In this document: positions 9,112-21,250 of the stretch, piece after piece | Layout of the letters: each line of letters opens with the position of its first letter | How positions within the stretch are numbered: the stretch's first letter is position 1 | From: Acinetobacter sp. ANC 5054 | GTDB lineage: Bacteria > Pseudomonadota > Gammaproteobacteria > Pseudomonadales > Moraxellaceae | DNA length: 64,000 nucleotides | Reading direction: 5' to 3' | Assembly: GCF_002135295.1 (NCBI RefSeq) | Contig: NZ_NEGG01000007.1 | Location: 120,139 to 184,138, forward strand | The notes under the pieces: generated by a model | Databases searched by the model: none | Told to the model about the DNA's origin: nothing | What the model saw: the letters and a program-made list of their open reading frames with translations, nothing else | Translations under genes and position numbers: made by a program

Positions 9112-9465
9112 ATGGATAACGCTGAGTTTGTTGATGCGCTTAGACTCTATGTTCGAAATGACGGAGTCGAGGGTGTTATTTCTAGATTAAAAAGCCCACC
9201 TGGTAGAAGTGTTTCACCTAAGATGAAAAATTTATCTGAATGGTATATCAGTTTATCAGAAGAAAATACTAATAACGTGAATACCATAATTGAATTAATA
9301 GCTCATGATGTCTTATTTGGTGTTTTTGCAGTATTTGATGGTGTTAGATTTATTGACAAAGAAAAGGGGAGATTTGAATTAACTTATAAAACGCAAGAAG
9401 ATATATTCATGCTAAATGATCCTTCTGAGATAGGGTTACATGAACTACTTAACTCATCAAACTGA
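9112..9465 (+). CDS. Hypothetical small protein, possible immunity protein
   Basis: This is a 117-residue cytosolic acidic protein with a good AGGAAA ribosome-binding site. I do not recognise the family with certainty. The central block (ELIAHDVLFGVFAVFDGVRF) and the small size resemble immunity proteins of polymorphic toxin systems. It is followed by a second gene of similar character 32 bp downstream, and both are more AT-rich than neighbouring genes, which suggests transfer. Confidence 0.6.
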   Translation: MDNAEFVDALRLYVRNDGVEGVISRLKSPPGRSVSPKMKNLSEWYISLSEENTNNVNTIIELIAHDVLFGVFAVFDGVRFIDKEKGRFELTYKTQEDIFMLNDPSEIGLHELLNSSN

Positions 9466-9497
9466 AAATTGGATCATGCATAAAGAAGGTAGTTAAT

Positions 9498-9791
9498 ATG
9501 CTAATCGAGTTTATTCAATGGATAACAAATCTATCTGATGTAGCTAACAAGAGCGGATTCGACACTAATATTGATATATATGAAAATTACTTTGCTAAAA
9601 TAGATCTTGATTCTAAAGATTATATTTCTCAAATTTCCTTCTGGGAAAATCAAAATTTATATGTAGCAGAAATACTGAATATAGCATCAGGTAAAACTAT
9701 CTATACTCAATCAGGAATGTATAACGGAAGCTCTTCATTCAAAGATTTCTTTTCTGTATTTTTAGGCATACTGGAAATACAAATTTCCTAG
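9498..9791 (+). CDS. Small protein, possibly TriTu-type immunity protein
   Basis: This is a 97-residue protein with an AAGAAGG ribosome-binding site. Its pattern (N-terminal W helix, then IDLDSKDYISQISFWE, then FKDFFSVF at the end) resembles what I remember of the TriTu immunity family, but this is recall without an alignment. No toxin gene is next to it, so the pair looks like orphan immunity genes. A terminator follows. Confidence 0.6.
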   Translation: MLIEFIQWITNLSDVANKSGFDTNIDIYENYFAKIDLDSKDYISQISFWENQNLYVAEILNIASGKTIYTQSGMYNGSSSFKDFFSVFLGILEIQIS

Positions 9792-9833
9792 AATCTTCTC
9801 CATTTAACATAATGGCGGTTATACTAAATGAAG

Positions 9834-9860
9834 AAGCCTAGACCTAAGATCTAGGCTTTA
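9834..9860 (+). terminator. Terminator after the immunity-like pair
   Basis: The hairpin AAGCCTAGA / TCTAGGCTT with a 7-base loop is followed by a short, imperfect T run. Confidence 0.7.
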
Positions 9861-10133
9861 AATTAAAGCGCACAAATTAGATATGAATCTTTGTCCATTT
9901 ATTTATGAGATTTTGCGTCCATAATAATAAGAATATGCATCTATCCAACCTTCATCGCATCTTGGCGCTTTTTGGAATCAATAAAAAATCACTTTTGCAG
10001 CGTTCATATAAAATTTCTGCTGAATTTAGAACACATCGAACTCAACAATAAAAATCTATTTTTTAAATTAGCCAAAGACAAAACTGACTATACTCAATAT
10101 GATAAAAAAATGAGTCAATTAAAGTTGAAGAAT

Positions 10134-11201
10134 ATGAACACCAAGACAACAACAACCCCGATACTCGTTACAGGCGCGACAGGCTATATTGCCAGTTGGG
10201 TTATTAAAAACTTACTCGAACTTGGGTATACCGTACATGCCACTGTGCGTGATTTAAATAAAAAATCAGGTTTTGCTCATTTAGAAAAGATTGCAACACA
10301 AAGCAGTGGGACCTTGAAATTATTTCAAGCCAACCTGCTTGATGATGGTGCTTTTGATGCAGCGATGCAAGGTTGTGAAATTGTCATTCATATGGCTTCA
10401 CCTTTTGTGGTAACGAATTTTAAAGATGCAGTGAAAGACATTATTGAGCCTGCCATAGTCGGTACTGAAAATGTGCTGAACAGCGTCAATAAAACCGAGT
10501 CGGTTAAGCGCGTGGTAGTCACCTCAAGTATTGCCTCTACCTATGGCGATGCGATTGATATTCTTCAGACAGCCAACAATGAGTTTGATGAATCACATTG
10601 GAATACCACAAGCTCGGAAACACATCAGCCTTATCCATTTTCTAAAGTTATTGCTGAACGTAAAGCATGGGAAATGGCTGAACAGCAAAATCGCTGGGAC
10701 TTGGTCTGTGTAAATCCAGCTTTGGTAATGGGTCCATCTTTAACAGCAATGACCAAATCAGGCAGTGTTGAAGTGCTACAACAGTTTGCCAATGGCATGA
10801 CCTTGGCGGGTGTTCCGCCAATGTGGAATGGTATAGTGGACGTACGTAATGTTGCCGATGCGCATGTTCAAGCGGCATTAAATCCTGAAGCTTCGGGTCG
10901 TTATATTATTAGCGGTGGTACGCTCAGCTTGCTAGAAATGGGGACACTTCTGCGTCAGCACTTTGGCAATAAATTCCCTTTTCCACGCAACACTTTACCC
11001 AAAATCGCCTTTAAAGCCTTTGGCCCTCTAGCTGGTTTTTCACGTAAATTTGTTGAACTCAATATGGGTTATCCAATCTACTTTAATGCTGAAAAAAGTA
11101 AAAAAGAATTGGGCATTGAGTACCGTGATATTGAAGCAAGTGTGGTTGAGCACTTCCAACAATTATTAGACGATGGTGTGGTGAAAAAATATATTCCTTA
11201 A
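10134..11201 (+). CDS. NAD(P)-dependent extended SDR, aldehyde/ketone reductase-like
   Basis: This is a 355-residue extended short-chain dehydrogenase (epimerase/dihydroflavonol-reductase group). It has the cofactor motif TGATGYIA near residue 13 and the catalytic YPFSK (YxxxK) near residue 168. Family members reduce aldehydes or ketones with NADPH; the substrate here is unknown. The reading frame is open back to 9972, but that extension is Lys/Asn-rich and unlike the family, so ATG 10134 was chosen (GAAG four bases upstream); ATG 10110 is an alternative. A terminator follows. Confidence 0.85.
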   Translation: MNTKTTTTPILVTGATGYIASWVIKNLLELGYTVHATVRDLNKKSGFAHLEKIATQSSGTLKLFQANLLDDGAFDAAMQGCEIVIHMASPFVVTNFKDAVKDIIEPAIVGTENVLNSVNKTESVKRVVVTSSIASTYGDAIDILQTANNEFDESHWNTTSSETHQPYPFSKVIAERKAWEMAEQQNRWDLVCVNPALVMGPSLTAMTKSGSVEVLQQFANGMTLAGVPPMWNGIVDVRNVADAHVQAALNPEASGRYIISGGTLSLLEMGTLLRQHFGNKFPFPRNTLPKIAFKAFGPLAGFSRKFVELNMGYPIYFNAEKSKKELGIEYRDIEASVVEHFQQLLDDGVVKKYIP

Positions 11202-11214
11202 ATGACCACCATTA

Positions 11215-11240
11215 AAAAAGCCACCTAACGGTGGCTTTTT
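11215..11240. terminator. Bidirectional terminator (SDR / TonB receptor)
   Basis: The perfect hairpin AAAAAGCCACC / GGTGGCTTTTT with a TAAC loop lies between convergent genes. Confidence 0.92.
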
Positions 11241-11261
11241 ATTTGAAAAAACTAAACTAAC

Positions 11262-13448
11262 TTAGAAATCAAAAGTCACGCCGACTTTATAGGTACGTGG
11301 GCCACCCACTAAGGCATAACCTGAGTTGAATGTACCTTCCCAATATTGCTCATCTGTAACGTTATCAATATTGGCCAAGAATGTAGCATTTACACCACCC
11401 AAATTGGTTTTATAACGCGCACCTAGATCTAAAATTGTGTAGTCTGGCAGTTTAAGTGTATTGGTTTCATTTAAGTACTGTTCACTCACGTAGTTTGCAC
11501 GCGCATTGACATTCAAACCATCCACATACGGTACGACATAATCTAAGCCGAGTGTTGCGGTAAAGTCAGGAATACCATACACCGTATTGCCTTGATTGGT
11601 TACGCCACTTTTCACCGCTGCTTTGCTATATTCAGCATCGATATAGGCCAAACTACCCATCAGATTTAGACCTGTATAAATCTCCCCTGAAAATGCCCAT
11701 TCCACACCACGTGAACGTGTTTCAGCATCATCTGTAGTAATTTGATTGATTTTACTATTGGGTTGACCATCAGAATATGAAGATACCATGGTCGACGGTT
11801 TTTCAATTTGATAAAGGGCAAATGTATTTAACCATGTGCCATTTTGATATTTTGCACCTAATTCATATTGCTTAGTTTGGAATGGTGCAAAACTAACATT
11901 GTTATTTGCATCATTTTCACTGCTAACAGTTACACCTTCAGAAAGTCCTTCAACATAGTTGGCATAAATAGAAAGATTCTCACCAAATGGTTTCACCACC
12001 ACACCTAAGCTTGGCGAAATTTTATCGTCTTGATAGCCTGTTTTTTTCTGTAAATTCTTGGTATCGATATCTTGATAGCGTGCACCAACAATAAATTGCA
12101 ATTTATCATCTAACATCGAAATCTGATCAGACACCGTATAGCTGACATATTTATTATCTAAATTTGGCTTAATCACAGGATACGCTGAAGGCATACCAAC
12201 AGTCGTGTTAGGATCATATAGATTGGTTGAATCAATTTTCTCTTGTGTTGCCGCAACATGCTGATCTGTTTCTTTGGTCAAGTAATCAGCTCTTACATTT
12301 AAGGCATGTTTTACAGCAGCCGTATTAAACTTATATTGGAAACCTGTATTGGCTGATGTAATCGACTCAGATGACCCTGTACGATAGTACTGTGAAGTTG
12401 CATGACCATCAGCTTGCCCTACCACAAGACGTGTACCAAAAATATGTCCGCTATAGGCCTTTTCAATATGGCCTACACCTGCATACACATTTAAATCAGG
12501 CGTAAATGCATATTCACCACTTAATCCTACAAACTCACTGTCAGTATGGCCTTCTAAGTTCTTGAAATAGCTGGTATCACCTTTAGGTGCATCAAGTACA
12601 CCTATATAAGTATGTGGTTCTGGTTTATGTCCATCAGCCATCCCAAATCCCACCATTGCAGGTGAACCACCATTACGGTCATCACGTACCGCAAAAGCAT
12701 CAAAATTCAGTTTCAATTTATCCGTTGTGTAGTCAGCAGCAATAGCACCTGACGCATGTTTATCTTCCATGCCTTCAATAATGTGCTCACCTTGGCCATA
12801 AGCACCATTCACACGCAAACCAAACTCTTTTTCAGCACCAAAACGTCGCGAAACGTCAAAACCTGATTGGTAAAAACCACCTTCTTCCATGGAAGCTGAA
12901 ACTTGAGTTTTTTCTTTATCTGCACGCTTAGTTTTAGCAATGACAACACCACCGACCCCACCAGCAGGCGACATACCCGCAACCAAGGCATTCGGGCCTT
13001 TTAAAACCGTTACCGAATCTAAAAATTCAGTCGGTACGCGTCCATAAGGTGCCATACCGTACATACCATTGAGAGCAATGTCATCGTGATTGATGTCAAA
13101 GCCACGAATATTAAAGTTTTCGTTTAAATGACCTTGGTTGGTGGTAATACGGATACTCGCATCGTTTTTTAATACTTCACCAACTGTGGTAGCCTGCTGA
13201 TCTTCAATCAATTTTTCACTGTATGCAGCAACGCTAAATGGCGTATCAACAATTTTTTTATTTCCCAGTGCACCAAGGTCTGTTTGCGCTTTCAATTTTC
13301 CATTTGCGAGCTGCTTTTCTGCTGGCACCTCAACTTCAATCGTTTCAAGCACGGTTCGCTCTGCTGCATGCACGGCTGCAGATGTGCCCACCCCTAAGAT
13401 CGCGATTGAAATCGCACGGACCAAATTCGTTTTAGGAAAGTAATTCAT
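11262..13448 (-). CDS. TonB-dependent siderophore receptor
   Basis: This is an outer-membrane ferric-siderophore receptor of 728 residues. A Sec signal peptide (cleavage near residue 28, VHA|AE) is followed by a plausible TonB box (TIEVEV), a plug domain (TPFSV...VGEVLKNDASIRI, NIRGF, VLKGP) and a 22-strand barrel that ends in Phe (VGVTFDF). The ATG at 13448 gives a clean signal peptide. A Fur-box-like site lies about 20 bp upstream. Ligand specificity cannot be told from sequence alone. Confidence 0.92.
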   Translation of the reverse strand: MNYFPKTNLVRAISIAILGVGTSAAVHAAERTVLETIEVEVPAEKQLANGKLKAQTDLGALGNKKIVDTPFSVAAYSEKLIEDQQATTVGEVLKNDASIRITTNQGHLNENFNIRGFDINHDDIALNGMYGMAPYGRVPTEFLDSVTVLKGPNALVAGMSPAGGVGGVVIAKTKRADKEKTQVSASMEEGGFYQSGFDVSRRFGAEKEFGLRVNGAYGQGEHIIEGMEDKHASGAIAADYTTDKLKLNFDAFAVRDDRNGGSPAMVGFGMADGHKPEPHTYIGVLDAPKGDTSYFKNLEGHTDSEFVGLSGEYAFTPDLNVYAGVGHIEKAYSGHIFGTRLVVGQADGHATSQYYRTGSSESITSANTGFQYKFNTAAVKHALNVRADYLTKETDQHVAATQEKIDSTNLYDPNTTVGMPSAYPVIKPNLDNKYVSYTVSDQISMLDDKLQFIVGARYQDIDTKNLQKKTGYQDDKISPSLGVVVKPFGENLSIYANYVEGLSEGVTVSSENDANNNVSFAPFQTKQYELGAKYQNGTWLNTFALYQIEKPSTMVSSYSDGQPNSKINQITTDDAETRSRGVEWAFSGEIYTGLNLMGSLAYIDAEYSKAAVKSGVTNQGNTVYGIPDFTATLGLDYVVPYVDGLNVNARANYVSEQYLNETNTLKLPDYTILDLGARYKTNLGGVNATFLANIDNVTDEQYWEGTFNSGYALVGGPRTYKVGVTFDF

Positions 13449-13466
13449 CGTATGGAACTTAATTTT

Positions 13467-13485
13467 TTGAATAAGAATCATTATT
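13467..13485 (-). promoter_or_regulatory. Fur-box-like operator before the TonB receptor
   Basis: The 19-bp site matches the Fur consensus at 13 positions by eye, including the run AATCATTAT. Its location just before a siderophore-receptor start makes iron repression likely. Confidence 0.6.
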
Positions 13486-13750
13486 ATATTTAGATTAATT
13501 CTCAATACTATCAAGAATACCGATGGTTTCATCTTTTTAATGAAAAATTAAAATATTAAAATTTAACAAAATATAAAATAACAATGTTTAAAATATTGAT
13601 TCAAAAATGTTTTATTTATATTTTAGATAAAAATAATACAATTTTTGCATATTTATAACGCACCCAAGCGGATGTTTTACAATCAATCAAACTAAATAAT
13701 AGCTTTAGCATTATTCGAACATTTGACTCATTTGTACCGTCCAAACAAAA

Positions 13751-13778
13751 AAATGGGGACATTTACATGCCCCCATTT
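13751..13778 (-). terminator. Terminator of ligA
   Basis: On the minus strand, AAATGGGG / CCCCATTT pair around a 12-base loop and a T run follows. Confidence 0.85.
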
Positions 13779-13800
13779 CATCCACGACTAAATGCCTTTT

Positions 13801-15868
<2,068 letters not shown>

Positions 15869-15928
15869 TGATATTTCATTATCTATCGCTATTATAGAAA
15901 TCCACTCTATGAGTTTCAATCTTTGACT

Positions 15929-16945
15929 TTAGACTTCTAAAGCCTGTCCTTGACGATAATCAATTGCCTGATGTCGCCAATGTTCACGCATTTGTGGTGT
16001 GAACTCTTGGTTATTTTGGTCATATACTGTGCCATCAATTTCACGTGCAATTAAGCGTGAAATACTGTCCATAGTATCAAAGGCATTTTGCACATCACTA
16101 TGCGGTAAAGCCAAGAAGAATGCCAGACCCTTAACTTCTTCGGTCGAGAGTGTTTCTAAATCAAAACCTTCTGCTGCACTATCATTATTAATTTGAAGTA
16201 CTGAGAATAAGAGTTTACTGCCCTCTTCATCATAGCGATGGAAACATGCCATTTCACCAAAACGTAGACCATATTTTAATAAGACTTTAAGTGCTTTTTC
16301 ACCTGACAATACACGGCTATCAGGGAACACGTTAAGTGCAATATAGGTTTCGGCAGTTGCAAGTGCACTTTCTTCATCTACAATTTTTTGTTCATGTAGA
16401 TGTGCATCCAAAATACTGCTTTCTTCTTCAAAATCGCTAATTTCAGCTTTTTCAATATTGGCATTCACACTGAACTCAGCAGGCTTTTCAGTAACAGGCA
16501 CTGTATTTTCCAGTACGTCATTTTGATCAGCTTTGAGCTCATTATTTTCAGCTTGTTCGACTAAGGTTTCTACAGCAGTCTCAGCTTTAACTTCAGGCTC
16601 AAGTCCCGCTTCTGTCGCTGTTGTTAATTCAGCCGGTGTTGGTTGAACTTCAGCCACCTCAGCAGCAGCAGTTTGAACTTCAGCTTTTTCTTCAGCCGCA
16701 CTGATAGTTTGTTCAGGTGCTTCAACAGTTTGTTCAGTCAAAGTCGGTTCTACACGTGCTGAATCTGCCGTGTTTAACTGGCTACGTACATGGCGAGGAA
16801 TCACCGGTTTTTGGCTCTCAGGATCGATATGCAATTCAGAATCTAAAGATGGCGCTGCATCAGCTGGCTTTCGAAACATCATTCGAATGCCCAGCACCAT
16901 AATAATTACTGCTATTACAATCCCAACGATTGTGGTGGTTTCCAT
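15929..16945 (-). CDS. zipA: Cell division protein ZipA
   Basis: ZipA is an inner-membrane anchor that tethers FtsZ in the division ring. The 338-residue protein has an N-terminal membrane helix (residues 4-24), a long Glu/Ala/Thr/Pro-rich flexible linker and a C-terminal FtsZ-binding domain from about residue 205 (LNVFPDSRVLSGEKALKVL..., FFLALPHSDVQNAF). It starts 2 bp after the smc stop. Confidence 0.93.
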   Translation of the reverse strand: METTTIVGIVIAVIIMVLGIRMMFRKPADAAPSLDSELHIDPESQKPVIPRHVRSQLNTADSARVEPTLTEQTVEAPEQTISAAEEKAEVQTAAAEVAEVQPTPAELTTATEAGLEPEVKAETAVETLVEQAENNELKADQNDVLENTVPVTEKPAEFSVNANIEKAEISDFEEESSILDAHLHEQKIVDEESALATAETYIALNVFPDSRVLSGEKALKVLLKYGLRFGEMACFHRYDEEGSKLLFSVLQINNDSAAEGFDLETLSTEEVKGLAFFLALPHSDVQNAFDTMDSISRLIAREIDGTVYDQNNQEFTPQMREHWRHQAIDYRQGQALEV

Positions 16946-16946
16946 A

Positions 16947-19900
16947 TTATGCCTCCGCAGCTAAACCGTATTCTTTGGCTTGCTCAATATTTACAGTCAC
17001 TAATTTTGAAGTTCCTGGTTCTGGCATGGTCACACCAAGTAAATCAGTTGCCATTGTCATTGCCAGTTTATTGTGTGTAATGTAGATAAATTGCACTTGT
17101 TCTGAAAGCTCTTTTACAAGATTACAAAATCTTCCTACATTGGCATCATCTAAAGGTGCGTCAACTTCATCTAAAACGCAAAAAGGTGCCGGATTTAAGC
17201 GGAAAATTGCAAAAACCAACGCCAGAGCCGTTAATGCTTTTTCACCACCCGATAACAATGCTAAGGAGCTGTTACGTTTACCGGGTGGGCGTGCCATTAG
17301 TTTTACACCCGATTGCCAACCATCTTCAAGACTTAAACTGGCTTCACCACCATTAAAGACTTTCGGGAACAACTCTTGTAATTCAGTATTGACCCGATCA
17401 AAGGTGGTCATAAACAGCTTACGGGTTTCCTGATCAATGCTTTTCATTGCGCCTTGTAACTGTTCAACGGTTTTTTGCAAATCGTCAATTTGATGGCTTA
17501 GATCATCGAAACGTTTTGATACTTCCGTATATTCTTCTGCTGCGGCAAGATTGACTGCGCCCAATTTATCAAATTGTTGCTGTGCTTTTTCTAGCTTCTG
17601 TTGATGCGAAACCACATCAATACTCAGCCCAGTCAGCATCTCACTATTCATTTCTTTTAATTGTTCTGAATAATGCTGCAAATCTGATTGTGCGGATTGC
17701 CAAGCCAAACGTTTTTCTTCGAGCTGTGTCCGAAGTTTTTCATCTTGTTGCTGATGTGTATGACGCTGCTCGGTCAAGGTTTGCTGTTTGGTTTGAACAT
17801 TGTTCAATTCCAACTGCCATTCAGTCCACGTTTTTTGCAGTTTCTCTGTAATTAAGGCTTGTTCTGAATATTGCGACTCAAGCGCTGGAAGTTCGAGTTG
17901 TACTGGATCGACAAATTTCTTTGCTTGTTCCATCTGCCCTACAATTTGTTGGGTCTGTGCTTTTAAAAATGCGCCATCTTTTTCAAGCAGCTCTATTTGC
18001 TGTTTGGTTTGCACCGATTGACGACGCACAATTTCCAACTCTTGTTGACTATTCAACGCAATCTGCTGGGCCGTTTCCAAAGATTCACTCAGCTCCTCCA
18101 CTTGGAATTGCAGAGTCTTGTAATTTGGCAAAGCGTGTTCAAGTTTCATATTCAATGCATGCAGATCAATTTCCAGATCATCTTTTTGCATGGCATCTTC
18201 TTCAAGCTGCGCTTCGAGCTGAGTCAACTGATCTTGTAACTGCTGCTTTTGTAAAGCGAAGGCTTGATTTGAACTTTGTACTTTAGCAATCGCTAAATCT
18301 AAATTTTGAATGTCTTTTTGCTCAGTTTTGAATTGAGCCTGATGCTGCAGCAACTGCTGTTGTAGACCTTGCACCACTTGTTGTAATTCGGGTTGTGCTG
18401 CTTCTGCTCGTTCTAATTGCGGTTGCAGTTCAGACAATAATTGTGTCAATTCATCCAGACGAATGCGATGGCTCAGTGCACCTTGTCCTGCTTGACTGTC
18501 TTCATCGTAATCCAGACCAATCACCCAATCCGCGCCAACATGGTAGCCGTCGAGGGTTAAAATCGTTTGCCCCTGTTGCAACTGTGTTTGATGGTTCAAA
18601 GCGATGGATAATGTCTCAGCTACAGCCACATGCTGCCAAATTGAATATTGTGGAGCTTCAATCCATGTGGCTAAAGCATCAAGTCCTGCAACTTGGCTAG
18701 ACGCATGTGAACTTTGGGCTTTTAACTGACGGGCAATACTATCTTGAAAATCTTCACCCTGTTGCAACACTTGTGCATTTAGCCATTTCGCAAGGAACTT
18801 TTCCACTAACTGTGCATGCGCTTTGCCATTTTCAGTCAGTTTCAAGCTTTGCATTAAACGCTGACGCTCGGTTTGCTGCTTCGGACTCGATTTAATCAAT
18901 AACTGATTGAGATTTTTCTGTTCAGACAACAATACCTGTATTTCAGATTTTAGCTGCATCACACTTTGCTTGTGCTGCGCTTGTTGTTCTTGTGCAGTAC
19001 TCAGCTGAGCTTGTAATGCTAAAATCAATTGTTCTTGTTGTTCAATACTCGACTGCAACTGCTGTTTGTTGTGTTCGTACTGTTCGAGTTCATCTTGCTG
19101 TGCTTGATGCTGAATCTGTCCCCGCTGCTGCTGCAAGGTTTCACGTTGCTGTTCGATACGACTAATATTCTTGGTCAACTGTTCGCTTTGCGCCAACATT
19201 TGTAATTTTTGCTGTTGCTGCTTTTCGACCTGTCCTCGGACTTGCTCAAATTGTTGCACAGCTTGTTGTTGCTGTGCTTTTAAGCCTGCAAGCGTTTGCG
19301 ATTGATCTTGTCCTGCACTTTCCTGAACTTGTAATTGTTCAGTAAATCCTTCCTGCTGCTCTTGTAGCGTTTCAAGTTGCAATTCGAGTAGCTGTAGACG
19401 TTCTTTGGTCTGGGCTTTTTGTTTCTCTAATTCCACTAAACTCGCAGCATTTTGTGCAAATAAACCCTGCTTTTGCTCCAAGGTCATTTTCAGTTCAGAC
19501 AGTTTCTTCTCAGCTTGTTGCCATTCACTTTGCAGTGGGGTGGACTGCTGAATCAGGCGCTGAAATAACGCACTGGTCGAGCTTAAGTCATGCTCTAAGG
19601 TATTGAGTTCTGAGCGCACCAATTTAAAGTTTTCACCTAAATCGGTCATTTGAACGGTATATTCTTGTTGTAAACGGGTACTTTGTTCGCACTGAAAAGA
19701 CAGCACTTCAATTTTGATGGTCCGAATTTGCGTTTCAAGTTCTTTATAGTGCACCGCAGTTTCAGACTGGCGTTTCAACGTTTTTAGCTGAGACTTCAGT
19801 TCAGATGCGATATCTTCCAAACGCTCTAAATTTTGAGTGGTGTGTTCAAGATGTTGCAGCGTTTCACGACGACGTGCCTGATAACGAGAAACCCCTGCAG

Positions 19901-20399
19901 CCTCTTCAATATACACCCGCATTTCTTCTGGCTTGGCATCGACCAAACGGTTAATCATGCCCTGTTCAATAATCGCGTAAGAGCGAGGGCCTAAACCTGT
20001 CCCTAAGAAAATATCGGTAATATCACGGCGGCGGCATTTGGTGCCATTGAGGAAATATTCAGACTTACCATCTCGGTTCACCTGACGACGTACAGCCAGT
20101 TCAGTGTAGGCATTATACGCACCGCCTAACTTGCCATAGGTGTTATCAAAACGTAGTTCAACGCTTGCCATACCAACAGGTTTACGCTTTGCCGTACCAG
20201 TAAAAATAACGTCTTGCATGGTGCCGCCACGTAACTGACGTGCACTCGATTCGCCCATAACCCAACGGATGGCATCAATCACATTGGATTTACCACAGCC
20301 GTTCGGTCCAACAACCGCACTACGATTGCCTTCAAATTTTAATGTTGTGCTATCGGCAAAAGACTTAAAGCCGGAAAGTTTTAAACTGCTTAAACGCAT
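16947..20399 (-). CDS. smc: Chromosome segregation SMC ATPase
   Basis: SMC organises and segregates the chromosome with ScpA and ScpB. The 1150-residue protein has Walker A (GPNGCGKSN) near residue 32, long Gln/Glu-rich coiled coils interrupted by a hinge near residues 510-650, the ABC signature LLSGGEKALTA near 1055 and Walker B (CVLDEVDAPLDDAN) near 1080. It starts 10 bp after the gntR-type gene and is followed at once by zipA, so the run gntR-smc-zipA is probably cotranscribed. Confidence 0.97.
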   Translation of the reverse strand: MRLSSLKLSGFKSFADSTTLKFEGNRSAVVGPNGCGKSNVIDAIRWVMGESSARQLRGGTMQDVIFTGTAKRKPVGMASVELRFDNTYGKLGGAYNAYTELAVRRQVNRDGKSEYFLNGTKCRRRDITDIFLGTGLGPRSYAIIEQGMINRLVDAKPEEMRVYIEEAAGVSRYQARRRETLQHLEHTTQNLERLEDIASELKSQLKTLKRQSETAVHYKELETQIRTIKIEVLSFQCEQSTRLQQEYTVQMTDLGENFKLVRSELNTLEHDLSSTSALFQRLIQQSTPLQSEWQQAEKKLSELKMTLEQKQGLFAQNAASLVELEKQKAQTKERLQLLELQLETLQEQQEGFTEQLQVQESAGQDQSQTLAGLKAQQQQAVQQFEQVRGQVEKQQQQKLQMLAQSEQLTKNISRIEQQRETLQQQRGQIQHQAQQDELEQYEHNKQQLQSSIEQQEQLILALQAQLSTAQEQQAQHKQSVMQLKSEIQVLLSEQKNLNQLLIKSSPKQQTERQRLMQSLKLTENGKAHAQLVEKFLAKWLNAQVLQQGEDFQDSIARQLKAQSSHASSQVAGLDALATWIEAPQYSIWQHVAVAETLSIALNHQTQLQQGQTILTLDGYHVGADWVIGLDYDEDSQAGQGALSHRIRLDELTQLLSELQPQLERAEAAQPELQQVVQGLQQQLLQHQAQFKTEQKDIQNLDLAIAKVQSSNQAFALQKQQLQDQLTQLEAQLEEDAMQKDDLEIDLHALNMKLEHALPNYKTLQFQVEELSESLETAQQIALNSQQELEIVRRQSVQTKQQIELLEKDGAFLKAQTQQIVGQMEQAKKFVDPVQLELPALESQYSEQALITEKLQKTWTEWQLELNNVQTKQQTLTEQRHTHQQQDEKLRTQLEEKRLAWQSAQSDLQHYSEQLKEMNSEMLTGLSIDVVSHQQKLEKAQQQFDKLGAVNLAAAEEYTEVSKRFDDLSHQIDDLQKTVEQLQGAMKSIDQETRKLFMTTFDRVNTELQELFPKVFNGGEASLSLEDGWQSGVKLMARPPGKRNSSLALLSGGEKALTALALVFAIFRLNPAPFCVLDEVDAPLDDANVGRFCNLVKELSEQVQFIYITHNKLAMTMATDLLGVTMPEPGTSKLVTVNIEQAKEYGLAAEA

Positions 20400-20409
20400 A
20401 GTGTCCTGA

Positions 20410-21105
20410 TCAACGACGTGAACGTCTCGCCCACGCTAATTCGATTTGTTTCATCCGTGTTAGAGATTCCAACACAAGGTTGCGTAAGTGTCGACAAAAA
20501 TCTTCCATAAATAAAGTAGCTTGATGTGATTTTCTGATTAAAACTGCATCAGTCACCAATTTGAATAAATCAAAGGATTCTTGCAATTCACGTCGTGAAA
20601 TATTTAAGGTCAAGAAATAACTACGTCTGAGTGATGGCAACAACTCTTGGTAATAACGCATCAAATAGGTATTCCCCACCATCTCGTGTTGGCGGGCCAT
20701 CCCTTGAAAGATTAAATCATAAAACTTTTCGGTATTGCCTTGTCGGGTTTCAAGGTCTAATTGTTCAAGTAATAGCTGAATTCGCTCAGCTTCGTGACTA
20801 CGCCACGTTTCTGACATGCGATGGACGATTTGTCCCAGCAACAACGATGCAATATCGAATAAGGAGCGTACTTGCAAAGCGGACATTTCGGAAACCAAAG
20901 CGCCACGGCGCGGATAAATTTCGATCAACTGAGTGCGTTCTAAAATGAGCAAGGCTTCACGCACAGAACCACGACTGACATCGAGTTCAGCTGCGATTCT
21001 CAGTTCTTGAATCCGTTCACCTTCGACCAGCTCACCACGAATGATCTGCTCACCGATGTGCTTGGCAATTTGTTCAGACAGACTGTCCGCTTCATGTAGT
21101 TGCAT
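20410..21105 (-). CDS. GntR-family transcriptional regulator (FCD type)
   Basis: This is a 231-residue DNA-binding regulator. An N-terminal winged helix-turn-helix (about residues 8-70, with RIQELRIAAELDVSRGSVREAL) is followed by an all-helical FCD-like ligand domain. FadR/VanR relatives sense organic acids or fatty acyl-CoA. The target is unknown. Its position 10 bp before smc is notable because it implies cotranscription. Confidence 0.88.
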   Translation of the reverse strand: MQLHEADSLSEQIAKHIGEQIIRGELVEGERIQELRIAAELDVSRGSVREALLILERTQLIEIYPRRGALVSEMSALQVRSLFDIASLLLGQIVHRMSETWRSHEAERIQLLLEQLDLETRQGNTEKFYDLIFQGMARQHEMVGNTYLMRYYQELLPSLRRSYFLTLNISRRELQESFDLFKLVTDAVLIRKSHQATLFMEDFCRHLRNLVLESLTRMKQIELAWARRSRR

Positions 21106-21250
21106 ACCGTTCCTGTTTTGTTTTTATAAGATGCAATGCAAGATTTTGAATAATCTACCCGCATTAAAAACGATTTTCAGGTCAGTTGAACATGACATTG
21201 TCAGACAATCTTGTGTCTAAAAAGCCAATTCGCAAATCATCAAATTTCTT

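Noticed and set aside
9972..10133. N-terminal extension of the SDR reductase
   Set aside because: The extension is Lys/Asn-rich and unlike the family, which starts close to the TGATGYIA motif.
17140..18895. Several plus-strand frames of 60-120 codons
   Set aside because: They are antisense to smc, whose Walker motifs and coiled coil prove the minus-strand frame; Gln/Glu-rich codons leave few stops on the other strand.
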